From Rhizoclosmatium globosum (Eukaryota > Chytridiomycota > Chytridiomycetes > Chytridiales > Chytriomycetaceae), in the NCBI GenBank assembly GCA_002104985.1, contig MCGO01000031.1:124001-188000 (forward strand): 64,000 bases of DNA, read 5' to 3'. How positions within the stretch are numbered: the stretch's first letter is position 1; each line of letters begins with the position of its first letter. The notes under the pieces were generated by a model. That model saw nothing but the letters and a program-made list of their open reading frames with translations. It was not told the DNA's origin and ran no database searches. This document shows, one piece after another, positions 1-10,586 of this stretch. A program made the translations under genes and the position numbers.

Positions 1-728
1 AGGGTCAATGATGCAACCGCTACTTGGAAGTTTCCATCGCACGTCGTTTATGAAGGGTCGGGATTCTGTCTCGATTGTTCGGACGTCAATGACGGCAGGG
101 GTTGTGAAGGAAAACCCAAAATTCTCCATTTTATATGACGTAGTTTATTTGCTGAATATGGTGCGTTCGACCAGTGTCTGGACAAAAGGTGTTGTTGCTG
201 TTGGTTATATGCGGGGGAAAGTGTATCTGTTGTTTTTACCATACAAGACGAATCTTATGGGTGCCTCCACTGCAGTTACGATCCACGCAAGTACTGATAG
301 CACCCCAGAGTCGCGAATAAAGGTTATAAAAGGACGGAATGGGCAGCAGGATCGGTTGGAGGTTACAACGAAACAAGGCCCTGTTGTGATTGACTTTGAA
401 AAGGCTGGAAGTGGGGATGAAGTCAAACAGATAATAATAGGTTTCATCAAGAAGTGATTCTATAGCTGGCAGAGTTTATTTCACAGGAGCGAGATTGATT
501 TTCTAACAAACATTGAGAATAAAATCAGTATAAAGGTGTTGGAGTGGCTGATAATGACAAAGCTAATGACAAAGCTAATGGTAATACTTAGTATTGGTGG
601 AGATGAAGATGTTTTCGTGCAATAAACATAGAAAAAAACTGCAACAGAGTCTTTTGGATATTCGATGATTTCAAAACATATACACTTATTCACAATACAG
701 GAAGAAGAACTTAAATCAGGAAATTGAC
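1..728. repeat. Left-edge copy of a repeat carrying bZIP 3'-end debris
   Basis: This stretch matches 2340-2941 and 5380-5680. All three share the run ending in a plus-strand TTCATCAAGAAGTGA and the following GAGCGAGATTGATTTTCTAAC, after which copy 3 becomes the coding 3' end of bZIP gene C. On the minus strand at about 481-650 the copy keeps Thr/Ser/Pro residues resembling C's tail but no working frame. A plus-strand frame is open from base 2 to 457 (ending FIKK) and could be the 3' end of a gene entering from the left. I do not recognise it, and copies 2 and 3 do not preserve it, so I treat it as repeat sequence. Confidence 0.5.
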
Positions 729-1979
729 CTAAGCCAAGGCGGCAGCATTAAGTCCAATCAATGCATGGGATAGCTTGGAAATATCCTCATTCCAGCACTT
801 CCGGTAACGATCGATCATCATCTCCAGCGCAATTCGGTCGTACGGAGAGCAGAGGAGTAACATTTTGGCTTGCAAACTCGTAAGTGAGAAGATTCGCTGA
901 TGGAGTCTATCGGCATTCAGTCCTTCGTGAGTTTTTAAGAAATTCTTTCGCAAAACGTCAGAGTTCCGGTATCATTCAAATAAGGTTTACCTTGGTTGCA
1001 TGGAAGAACGTACGCACAAGACCCATATCGTTCTGTAATGACGACAGCTGTTTGTATTCGTCTTCTAAGTGCATTTCACTGTCATTGATTGCGGTTTCTG
1101 AATTCAATTGTGCCTGCGCATAGTTTGCTGAGCCCTCAGATACAAAATTATCTGCGACCATAACCTGGACCACAAAGCTATTAGTATTTAGGAGAATATA
1201 CCAAATCTAAACTCTACTTACCATGCAGTCTCGATGCTTACCAAAGATATCGTCAGATATTGCTCTTACAGCCATCTGGTGATCCAAGCGGTCGCCGCAT
1301 TTTGAGAGAATTCGAAATCGCTTAGTCAACACCCTAATCCAAAGCACTTTCACGCCATTGTCAACAGGCGTAGAACCATCGTTTTGCCCTGTTGATAATT
1401 GATCGAAGAAGTGTGTGAGTGTTCCGCAGAAGTCAGTCACCAACTCAAAGTGTGATTTGAGGCTTTGAAGTCCTAGCAACGTAGTCTCAAGAGTATTTGC
1501 ATTTAGATTTGAAAGCGGGTGTGTAATATCACAGTTGTAGTAGTAATAGTTTGTAAAAGGTATGGATGGATTAACAGGGGCTGCACGGGCTGGCCCAGTT
1601 TGAGGATAATAATCCCGATGCTGATCCTGATAATACGGATATGCATATGGATGATAGCCATATGAGGGATAAGTGTGTTGATTTGCTCTCAGTGTGGTAT
1701 TTTCGTCCTCCAGTTGCTTGATTCGTTCAAGCAACTCCAACTCTCGTAGTGTCGGAGTAGTGACAGCAGCACTGGTCATTTCGGCAACCATAGTTTCGAG
1801 CTCACGTAATCTGGCCTCTTTTCTGTTTTTGATAAGTGATTGGTTGGTATCAAAAGATCATACCTCTGTCGATATAATCGCTGTGCATTTCGATTCTGTT
1901 CTGCTCTGTTTGCAACTCTTCCGGGCCTTTTCGATTCTTCACTTCTGTTGGCCGAGGATTCATGTGGTTTGGGTGTCAT
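729..1979 (-). CDS. bZIP transcription factor A, Yap/Pap1 type, with C-terminal helical domain
   Basis: Predicted nuclear DNA-binding protein of 368 residues from four exons (1979-1864, 1822-1222, 1164-991, 944-729), which sum to a whole number of codons. The basic region near residues 27-45 reads NRNAQRLYRQR, with the invariant Asn and Arg and Leu 18 residues after the Asn, as in Yap/Pap1 factors. The first intron (41 bp) splits the last Arg codon of RLYRQR. A short coil is followed by a second one (ELLERIKQLEDENTTL), then a Tyr/Pro-rich middle and a helical C-terminal part with SLQAKMLLLCSPYDRI. That last part recurs in fragments at 2.3-2.6 and 5.1-5.4 kb. A TATA-like stretch lies about 75 bp upstream. 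The intact member of the A/B duplicate pair. Target genes unknown. Confidence 0.8.
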
Positions 1980-2099
1980 GGGAGATGATGATCCTTTTTT
2001 ACCGACTTTTCAACGACGATGTTCCATCACACTTATCCAGTTAATACAAGACAAACCACACAATATAAAAACAAATACCTTTCTTAAGAATTAACTTCA

Positions 2100-2941
2100 A
2101 CCTTTGGTCAAACATTGACGGTCTAATCGAAAGAAAAGAGTTTTTGCAGCAGCCAATGCCCTTAATTCGTGATTGAAATATATTTTTATCGGATAAAAAT
2201 GACGTTAAGAAAGTGGTTTATTCGACATCAAGCTGATCGAATATTTATATACCACCAATTTGGGCACAATCTGTGATTCGTTCCATTTCAATACGATCGC
2301 ACCGAGAACACAGAAGTACTGCCTGTATTGGTTAACTTGCGAGGACTATTCGAATTTCACGAACTTGGGCTGACTGCACAACTTCACCAGACAGTAATTT
2401 CTGACTGAATATATACTTAAAGATTAACGGAACAAAGAATCGTGGAAGTGCCCAAAGATCGCGAAATATCTGGCTCCGTACCAAAAGAATCTTGCGGGTG
2501 CCTCTGCAATTACAATATATGCAAGGACGGATAGCATCAATCGCGGACAAAAGGGTGAAACAAGCAGCAAGATCGGTTGGATACATTGGCAAAACAAGAA
2601 CCTGCTGTAATTAAACAAGCTGGAAGTGGGGAGAAGTCAAACGGATGATAATACGTTTCATCAAGAAGTGAATCTGTGTACAGGGGATTATTAAACAGGA
2701 GCGAGATCGATTTTCTAACAAACAACGAGAATAAAATCAGTATGTAAAGGTTTTGGAGTACTTCTGGTGTGGCTGGTGATGACAAGGCTGGTGGTATATA
2801 CGGTTGTAGTGTTGGAGATGAAGACGTTTTGTACAATAAACATATAATAAAACTGTAACAAAGTCTTTTGGATATTTGATGATTGCAAAGCATATACACT
2901 TATTCACAAAACAGGAAGAAGAACTTAAATCAGGAAATTGA
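2100..2941. repeat. Second copy of the bZIP-debris repeat
   Basis: Matches 4990-5680, and its 3' part matches 1-728. Nearly identical stretches include the run with TTTTTATCGGATAAAAATG at 2182 and 5104, which is a near palindrome followed by TGACGTTA. The minus strand at 2332-2592 has VREIRIVLAS, a stop, then a frame resembling the C-terminal helical exon of gene A. At 2640-2850 there is a degenerate version of the 3' end of gene C (SSPTLQPYIPPALS). I see no intact gene here. Confidence 0.55.
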
Positions 2942-4897
2942 TCTAAGCCAAGACGGCAGCATTAAGTCCAATCAATGCATGGGATAGCTTGGAAATATCC
3001 TCATTCCAGCACTTCCGGTAACGATCAATCATCATCTCCAGTGCAATTCGGTCGTGCGGAGAGCAGAGGAGTAACATTTTGGCTTACAAACTCGTAAGTG
3101 AGAAGATTCGCTGATGGAGTCTATCGGCATTGAGTCCTTCGTGAGTTTTAAAGAAATTCTTTCGCAAAATGAGTTCCGGTGTCATTCAAATAAAGCTGTA
3201 CCTTGGTTGCATGAAAGAACATTCGTACAAGTCCCATATCGTTTTGTAATGACGACAGCTGTTTGAATTCATCTTCTAAGTGTATGTCGCTGTCATTGAT
3301 TGCGGTTTCAGAATTCCATGGTGGCTGCGCACAGTTGTTTGCTAAGCCCTCAGATACAAAATTATCGGGTTATATGCCACTTCCCGAGGTCGAATTTAAT
3401 TATTTAATTCCAAAGAAAGAAATAGAAATAAATAAGAAAAAGACGAAAGAATAGAGTTGGAAAGAAGAAAAACTGTGAAACAAGTGAATGAGGGCGAACC
3501 AATTTGAACACAATTCAAGGAGCATTGTGAGTAATACACTCAAAAATCACGTCGAAAATAGCAACAACGTCTGGTTTACGTCGAAAAATTGCCTGCGGCG
3601 CAGCTCAAGTTAATTGATACGAAACAGTATAAATAACTCACGGAGTTAGTTGCCAAACGCGATTATCGCAGGTTATTTCTAAAGCCATAAGTTTAGTGCA
3701 TTCATTTATTTGGCAAACTGGAGCCCGTCGCACGTACCGTTCTTTCCATTGAAATAGTTATTTCGCAAACTCACAATAAAAATAGAATATGATTTCAAAG
3801 AAGCAAAAAACACATTATAATTAATCGATTCAGATATACGAGAGGTTTCGTATAGAGCAGCGGCAGATTCTACAATCTTCGCTTGGCCCTATCACACGAT
3901 ACAAACACGTTAATAAAAATTAAAGAGTTTAACTGATAGTTTTGTATTGCCGTGCATAGACGGTGCTCTTTATTTGGTCCTTTGGGTTGTTAGCTTTCTG
4001 GTGTGAACAAGGTTATTCTAAAAATAGAATAAGTCCTCGGGAAGTGGCCCATCACCCAAATTACCAAATTATCTGCGACCATAACCTAGACCACAGAGCT
4101 ATTAGTATTTAGGAGACTACATCAAATCTAAACTCTACGTACCATGCAGTCTCGATGGTTACCAAAGATATCGTCAGATATTGCTCTTACGGCCATTTGG
4201 TGATCCAAGCGGTCATCACATTTTGAGAGTATTCGAAATCGCTTAGTCAACACCTTAATCCAAAGCACTTTCACGGCATTGTCAACAGGCGTGGAACCAC
4301 CTTTTCGCCCTGTTGATAATTGATTGAAGAAGTGGGTGAGTGTTCCGCAAAACTCAGTCACCAACGCAACGTGTGATTTGAGGCTTTTAAGTCCGAGCAA
4401 CGTAGTCTCAAGAGTATTTGCACTTGCGAGTGGTTGTGTAATATCACAGTTGTAGTAGTAATAGTTTGTAAAAGGTATGGAAGGATTAACAGGGGCTGCA
4501 CGGGCTGGCCCAATATGAGGATAATAATCCCAATACGGATCCTGATAATACGGATATGCATATGTATGATAAGCATTCGTGGGATAAGTGTTTTGATTTG
4601 CTCGGAGTGTGGTATTTTCGTCCTCTAGTTGCTTGATACGTTCAAGCAACTCCAACTCTCGTAGTGTTGGCGTGTTGACAGCAGCACTTTTCATTTCGGC
4701 AACCATAGTTTCGAGCTCACGCACTCTGGCTTCTTTTCTGTTTCTGATGAGTGATTGGTTGGTATCACAAGATCTTACTTCTGCCGGTACAATCGCTGCG
4801 CCCTTCGATTCTGTTCTGCTCTCTTTGCAGCTCTTACGGACTTTTTCGAGTCTTGACTTCTGTCAGCCCAGGATTCATGTGGTTTGGGTGTCATGGG
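2942..4897 (-). pseudogene. bZIP gene B, duplicate of A, broken by a TIR element and a stop codon
   Basis: The 5' half is intact: start ATG near 4897, basic region NRRAQRLYRQK, intron at the same place as in A, and an open second exon (to about 4143) about 85% like A's. The 3' half is not. Exon 3 is split by about 0.7 kb of foreign sequence (3367-4065). In exon 4 the CAA codon of A's SLQAKM is TAA (3084-3086). A truncated product with basic region and zipper but no helical domain is possible and could act as a dominant-negative partner of A; that is inference. The remaining 3' exon still ends at the same TAG as A. Confidence 0.75.
3367..4065. mobile_element. Non-autonomous TIR element inserted in bZIP gene B
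   Basis: The insertion is defined by comparison with gene A, which lacks it. It is flanked by an exact 8-bp duplication AAATTATC (3359-3366 and 4066-4073), with a near copy AAATTACC at 4058-4065. The ends are inverted: GCCACTTCCCGAGG near 3374-3389 is matched by its reverse complement near 4034-4049, extended on each side by imperfect GGGT-AT. No frame looks like a transposase. An 8-bp duplication suits hAT-type elements, but assignment is open. The right boundary is uncertain by 8 bp. Confidence 0.65.
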
Positions 4898-4989
4898 AAA
4901 TCGATGAGTCTTTTTTGCTGACTTTTCATGTTTACCATCGTTTCATGCATCCTACTAATCCAGTTAATACTCGACAAACTATACAATAT

Positions 4990-5673
4990 AAAAACAAGTA
5001 AATTTCTTGAGATTTAACTTCAACCTTTGGTCAGAAATTGGCGGTCTAATAGAAAGAAAAGAGTTACAGTAGCCAACGCCCTAAATTCGTGATTTAAAGA
5101 TATTTTTATCGGATAAAAATGACGTTAAGACAGTGGTTTATTCGACATCAAACTGATCCAATGGATTCTCAAGTTGGGCGACCATGCCACTTTCAATTTG
5201 AGCACAATCTGTGATTCGTTCCATTTCAATATAATCAAACAAAAAACACATAAACAGTGCCTGTATTTCTAAGCTTGCGAGGACGATTCGACGTTCACGA
5301 ACTTTGACTACATACAACGTTTTTTTGAAATCAGATAGTAATTTCTGACCGAATATATACTCTAAGACTAACAAAACAAAGAATCGTGCAAGAACCTGAA
5401 GTTAGCGAAATATCTGGCTCCGTACAAGCGGAACCTTACAGGTGCCTCCATTGCAATTACGATATATCATGGACGGATATAGCCTCCATCACAGACAAAA
5501 GAGCAAAACAAGCAGCAAGATCTATTACAGAGAATTTGTTGCACTTGAAAAAGGATGGAAGTTTGGAAGATGTCAAACAGAAAACAACAAGATTCATCAA
5601 GAAGTGATTCTATAGCTGGCGGGGTTTATTTCACAAGAGCGAGATTGATTTTCTAACACAAAACGAGAACAAA
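4990..5673. repeat. Third copy of the bZIP-debris repeat
   Basis: The copy begins with the same promoter-side sequence as 2090-2250 and runs into gene C. It contains the best-preserved bZIP remnant, described separately at 5138-5374. A plus-strand frame at 5386-5607 ends in FIKK like the left-edge copy, but it is not conserved in sequence and I do not call it a gene. Confidence 0.5.
5138..5374 (-). pseudogene. Orphan C-terminal exon of a bZIP paralogue
   Basis: The frame is open for 78 codons to a TAA at 5138. It contains RRIVLASLEIQALFMCFLFD, which aligns residue by residue with RIFSLTSLQAKMLLLCSPYD in the last exon of bZIP A (same R-I, S-L, L-x-x-C and D spacing). No basic region or start lies upstream in this copy before gene B's promoter-side sequence; another conserved minus-strand piece (EAPVRF..YGARYF) lies around 5395-5450. 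The parallel copy at 2332-2592 has an in-frame stop. I read both as 3' ends left over from unequal exchange within the array. Confidence 0.5.
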
Positions 5674-6651
5674 TCAGTATGTAAAGGTATTGGAGTATTG
5701 CTGGTATGGCTGGTAATGGCGAGGCTGGTGGTAATGTGGTTGTAGTGGTGGAGATGGATACGAAATTTGCAAGCTTCGCATCAGTTCCCCAAATCCAGGC
5801 AACCGAACACCCTCCGATTTATATTCGACAGGCTCTTTGTAGTTCCACTCCTGTTGTTTGACTTCAGGAATAGGGAGCACAGCATGCTCATATTTCGGCA
5901 CAGGTGACACTGTCTCTTGTGATCTCTCTCGAACCACTTGCTCAAACTCCAACACCTGCTTCTCAAGCTCCTTAATCCGATTCTCTTTCCGCAACCAAAA
6001 GTTCCGCTGCGCAAATCTAAACAATGTAAGAGATAGGGTTAGATCTGACGTTCGATAATCAAGATTACAAGGATTGGGTCGAGAGCGTGTGATTACCTCA
6101 CTTGAAGCACCTTCCTGACAGCCAATGGCGTCTGTTTCAGCACAGTCTCCCGCAGTCCAGGGTTGTTCTTGATGAACGCAGCCACAGCATCTGTATCGCT
6201 CAAGTCGAGGTCCGTCGGCACTTCCCCGCCTGCAGCGTCCCTCTGCTGGCACTCATTTGAGAAATGGGACTGGTATGGTGACGCAGATCGGGAAGTCGAA
6301 GAGCTCGTGCCCGTAAAATTTTGGTGGTGGGCGATGTTGTGGTCGCTGTGATTACCAACGGGATCTTTGCTCATTAGCGATACTTTGAGTTCGAGCTCTG
6401 CCAGCTTCATCTTCTTGCGTAGTCTGGATTGGGTGAATGTGGTACATGTGGTTGTGGATTGAGGGTATCGGTTTAAGGTGTAGAGAGAGGGAGGAGGAGC
6501 AAGGTGACGTCATTAGTAAGGGCGATCTGTCAGAGTTAAGGAGTGTTAGTATGTACCTGAAAGCCGCCTGGGCCCTGCGCACTTGTTCAGCTCGTTTCTC
6601 AGTCAACTTGCGCTTTCGAGGTGCTGCAGTATTGGTGGTGGCGGGTGTCAT
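5674..6651 (-). CDS. Tandem double-bZIP protein C
   Basis: Three exons (6651-6557, 6423-6097, 6016-5674) give 254 residues. Domain 1 (about residues 12-50) has KRAEQVRRAQAAFRLRKKMK followed by LAELELKVSLM. Domain 2 (about 134-175) has VRFAQRNFWLRKENRIKELE and continues as a zipper. Both keep the bZIP register (Leu 18 residues after the Asn position), but that Asn is Val in both, and the Arg 8 residues after it is Trp in domain 2. Introns fall inside both basic regions. The tail is His/Pro/Tyr rich. It may dimerise within the chain, with partner bZIPs, or bind DNA weakly; none of this is shown. Closest relative here is D. Confidence 0.75.
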
Positions 6652-6902
6652 TCTGCCTCGTTTCGTCTTGTTCTTCTCAATCAGCCAAGGAAAAATTTGA
6701 TGTGATGCGCAAAAGAGAGCCGGAGAAAATTTGATGGTGATTGTCAGCCACCCTGAATTGGCCGGTTTGTTTTTTGAATGCAGCCACAGATCTGGTGTTC
6801 TGGTTTAATACTGCGCGACACTGCGGGATACTGAATACATACAGAAATATATATTTTGGTTTTATTCACACAAGCCCAGACAAAGAATGGAGACACATCA
6901 AT

Positions 6903-8411
6903 CTAATGTTGATGTCGCTGATTTGCATTTGGAGGATACTGAAATGAATGCTGATATTGTGGTGGCGGTGGTGGACGAGGGTGCTGCGGTTGTGAGTGTA
7001 AGTGAGGGGGGTAGATCATTCCAGGGGGTGGGGGTGGTGCATAGAATTGTTGATTTGGTGGCTGATTTGATTGATAGTGCTGATATAGTGGTTGTTGGTA
7101 ATGCTGATGGTGGTGGACATGAAAAGGAGGGAATTCTTGCGGTTGACTACTGATATCTCGTTGGTGCATTTGCAACACCTGCCGTAAAGGAGGTAGCCGT
7201 ACTTGTGACTGTTGTGATGGCGATGATGATTGGATCTGCATTTGTTGGGATGATTGATGAGGAGATATAGTGTGTCTACTTTGCGCGTGCTCGTTTTGAT
7301 TTGGTACATTATGTGGACGAGAAGGAGGCTGAGCAGTCCCAGAAGTATCAAACCGTTCTTGAGTATACCCTGGCTGAGCAGATTGAGTCTGGGCTGGCGT
7401 CAATGAACTTTCTCTCTTCTGCTCCATCTGGTGCAATTGACTCCGAGATCCAGACGCAACAGGCGACAAAGAAACAGAATAGGGATGGTACGAATGATTA
7501 TGTGAACGTGACGAAGGGGGCAGCTGAAGAGGACCAGAAGGTGCGAAACCATGGTTGGCTTGTGGATTAGCAAGCGGGCTTGTGAGGTAACGAGTGTATT
7601 TCGAATTGCTTGACATGTGTTCTGCCGGCTCTGCGGCCCGTGGGACACCCATAGGAGTGGTAGTGCTAGTAGGCTCATTGTGGGATGCTCCGCTATTGGC
7701 CAAGCCTTGCTCTCGGCCGTTTGAGATTCCCGCCGAAAGCTGCTCCAGTGCTTGGACCTGAGCTTCCAAGGCCCGAATCTGTTCCTGTTTTTTGAGCCAG
7801 AAAGTGCGTTGTGCATGGCGGACTTGGAGGGTTCTTCGTGTTTGGGGAGAAAGGGTTCGGAGATCTGAAGTCTGAGTTGGGTCGGTGTTTGGCGGTTCCC
7901 CGTCATCGTCGTCATCGTCCATCTCGTTTTGAGGGTAGTCTTCGCTTCCTGATTCGATGTTGTCTGAGTAGTTTGTTGCTGAAGATCTCGCACGAAGGTC
8001 CTTTGAGTGTGTCGTGGCTGTGGTTGTATTGGGCGCAGTACCAGAGCCAGTGGAGGTGGTGTTACCAGTTACAGTTGGAGGGACTTCTTCGGTGGGACCA
8101 CTCGACCCACTTTGAAACACAAATGGAACAGGTTCAGGTAGATTCAATGTGGATGAGGACGATGAAGACAAAGAGGGATCTGCTACGCCACGCTGCTCCG
8201 TCAATGTTTGCAGCTTCTCCTGGAGAAGTCGTAGCTTCTCCTTCTTCTTGGCTCTGAATCGTGCCTGTGCAAGGCGAACCTGCTCAGCTCGTTTGTCAGA
8301 TAGCTTGCGGGTTTTCTTGGGTGATGATGAGTTCTAAGTTTGGTTGGATGTGGGATAATGTCAGAGGACTTGGTGCACTACAGACTCAAGGGACTAGTGC
8401 TGTACCTGCAT
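6903..8411 (-). CDS. Tandem double-bZIP protein D
   Basis: Predicted 478 residues from a 6-base first exon (8411-8406, Met-Gln) and one long exon (8333-6903). The frame upstream of that ATG is closed by TGA. Domain 1 (about residues 14-45) has AEQVRLAQARFRAKKKEKLR; domain 2 (about 167-203) has LQVRHAQRTFWLKKQEQIR and LEAQVQALEQL. As in C, the invariant Asn is Val twice and Arg becomes Trp in domain 2. Between them is an acidic stretch with seven Asp in a row. The C-terminal 250 residues are rich in Gln, His, Pro and Ser, typical of activation regions. The tiny first exon is the least certain part. Confidence 0.75.
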
Positions 8412-8836
8412 TCAAAGGAGCAGAGGTGTCTTGTTTGCTTTGATATCGAAGCTATTGCCAAGATAATTTCGTCCCGCTCGATTTCGCAATTTTGAATGTG
8501 ATGAAAATCTCAATCTCCCTTGCGAAACCATCTGGATAATCTCCTCCAAGAAGTTGGATAGTAGACATTCTTCGCCTGGCCCGTATGTTCAATCTGTTTG
8601 TTTTAGCTTCTTCAGAGTCGGTGGGCTCGATTTCGGCTGTTTGACAGCTGTCAGATCAGCATCCAGAATCATCAGAGTCGTACTCACTGAACTTAGAAGT
8701 CTCTTACATCTCGTTTGATCCCATCAAAATATTAACTTCGATTTGATTCGCGCAGTCTTGGCTTTTAAGTAAGCCCAACCAGGGTTTCGTTGATAACCAG
8801 TGATAAAGAAAGATAACTAAAACAGACTTGATTTTA
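8412..8836. other. Intergenic, bZIP D promoter side and bZIP E 3' side
   Basis: No coding frame or repeat was recognised. Gene E's stop codon is embedded in TAATAAAATC, which could act in polyadenylation. Confidence 0.4.
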
Positions 8837-10209
8837 TTATTGCTTTGCGATTGCTGATGAAATGGTGTTTTGCAATACTTGTCTCATCACCTTGATGAAT
8901 CCTCCCTGCAAGGTTATATCAGTAAGCGAATAATCAGAAATGATCCATCATCCACTTACAAAGTTCAACCGAAGTGATGGATTAGTTTTTCGAACATGCG
9001 CAAATAGTTCGAGAATCTAGATTAGTCAACATTAGAGCAAGTTGCATCATAAAAACACAAACCTTTTCCTGATCCTCTTCAGTACACTCCTCCATCAACC
9101 TCAACCGAGTTTCAACCAACCTCATGCAATCCTTCGCAAACATATTTGCGTCTGCGTCGTCTGGAATCAACGGTTTCCCTTCCTGCTTCTTCACAGCCTG
9201 CATCACGTCCACCTTCAACCTCAAATCAGTAAATAAATCACTGAGCTCATCGACAAGCGCCTCTCCTTTCTCTGTTTTCAAAGAATCTAGAGACTTTAAC
9301 AGTTGCTTCCCACGACGGAACCGTTCTTCTTCGGAAACGTTATCCAACACTCTCAAATCCCATCCTACCTTCGCGGATTGACTCCCTGTAGATACTCGTG
9401 GTTGCGGTAATGCGGTTGATTCCATGTTTTGTACTCCAGATTGAGGCATCATTGTCGGGGTTTGTTGGGTCTGTTGCATTCCACCACCACCTTGAAAGAA
9501 CGGCCACGACCCAGACACAATACTCTGCCTAAACCCACCCGCGAATCCAACCTGACTTCCCCCACCAGTACCACCCGCAATAATCCCTGGGAACCCAAAC
9601 AGATTATTCGGTTGAGAAGGGACATTGATAAATCGTGGGTCAACAAAGGGTTGCATGGCAAGCTGCGTTTTCAAGAGCGATACTTCGGCTTCCAACGATG
9701 CAACTCTTGCACGGAGGGTGTATACTTCTGTCGGATCGAATTGAGGTTGGGGTGGAGGTGCGGGTGCTTCTGAAACGGGGAACTGAAAGTGTTCACGATC
9801 GCAGAGGGCGACACGGGATTCGAGGCCTTGGATGTAGGCTTTCTTCTTTTCTTGGTACTTTTGTTGGGCGGTTCTTGTTTGGATTTGACGTTTGTCCTTT
9901 TGGTTGGTTTAGTGTATTGATGTGAGGTTGGGTGTATGTTACCCGTGGCGGTTCGGTTGTGTGTTTCCGGCCTGGTTTCCGCTTTGTTGTTGTTGTTGAA
10001 GATGTGTTTGTTGGAGTGGATGGATCTGAGGAGCCGGCGAGGGACGGCGATGTTGAGGTTAGTTGAAAGGATAGGATTTGGTTGCTGCTGCTGCCATTGG
10101 CCGGATGTGATGGTAGACTATTAGGAAACATTCCGTCAAGTGAAGATGCATTGAATGAGGTTGAGTAGTGCTGGATCCAGTCAGCAGGGAAGAGTGGTTC
10201 GCTGGACAT
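8837..10209 (-). CDS. bZIP-like protein E with altered basic region
   Basis: Four exons (10209-9943, 9896-9063, 9016-8960, 8905-8837) give 408 residues. An AT-hook-like KRKPGRK precedes the intron. The basic region (residues about 88-110) then reads DKRQIQTRTAQQKYQEKKKA, and Leu falls in the right register. The invariant Asn is Thr and the invariant Arg is Gln, so DNA contacts should differ from canonical Yap factors or be lost. A second coil (LEAEVSLLKTQLAM) follows a Pro-rich linker, then a Gly/Gln-rich middle and a helical C-terminal domain ending FIKVMRQVLQNT. The third intron leaves a 57-base exon (LELFAHVRKTNPSLRLNF). A 408-residue length is in the normal range for fungal bZIPs. Confidence 0.75.
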
Positions 10210-10586
10210 TGCACTTATTTGTCATAATAAGTTGAGACAATTTCAAAGACAAATTCGAACGCAAATGATGGATCTTAAGTTCTATTTTAACAGCTTTTGG
10301 TACTTCTGAGGCGTTGATGCAAGAAGGCGTTAGCAATGCGACAATAATTTCCAAGCCAACAACTTTGCCTGATTTAACTCCGACAAATCCTTCAGACTGC
10401 AACGCCGCTACACAACAAGAGGCATAATGATTGCCGTCAACAATTCGTATGCTATTTACGACCAAGAGTCACCAGCCTATGAAACACGCTATGAAACAAT
10501 CTATGAAACAGTAATGGTTTCACCTCAAACATCTTTAATAACTTATTGTTTTATTGTTTGTTCTTTGCTGAAGGTTCTTAAATAAA
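10210..10586. other. Intergenic region upstream of bZIP E
   Basis: It contains three TGAAACA motifs in a short direct repeat (CTATGAAACA type, 10476-10512) plus one reverse GTTTCAC. The minus strand is open from about 10465 to 10181 with protein-like residues (SIRIVDGNHYASCC), but no ATG at its head and no recognisable family; I do not call it a gene. Confidence 0.4.

Noticed and set aside
8..457. 149-codon plus-strand frame at the left edge
   Set aside because: Two other copies of the same DNA do not preserve the frame, and the sequence belongs to a repeat derived from bZIP 3' ends; kept only as a remark.
10181..10465. Minus-strand frame with protein-like residues (SIRIVDGNHYAS)
   Set aside because: It begins without ATG, runs through the start of bZIP E and matches nothing I know.
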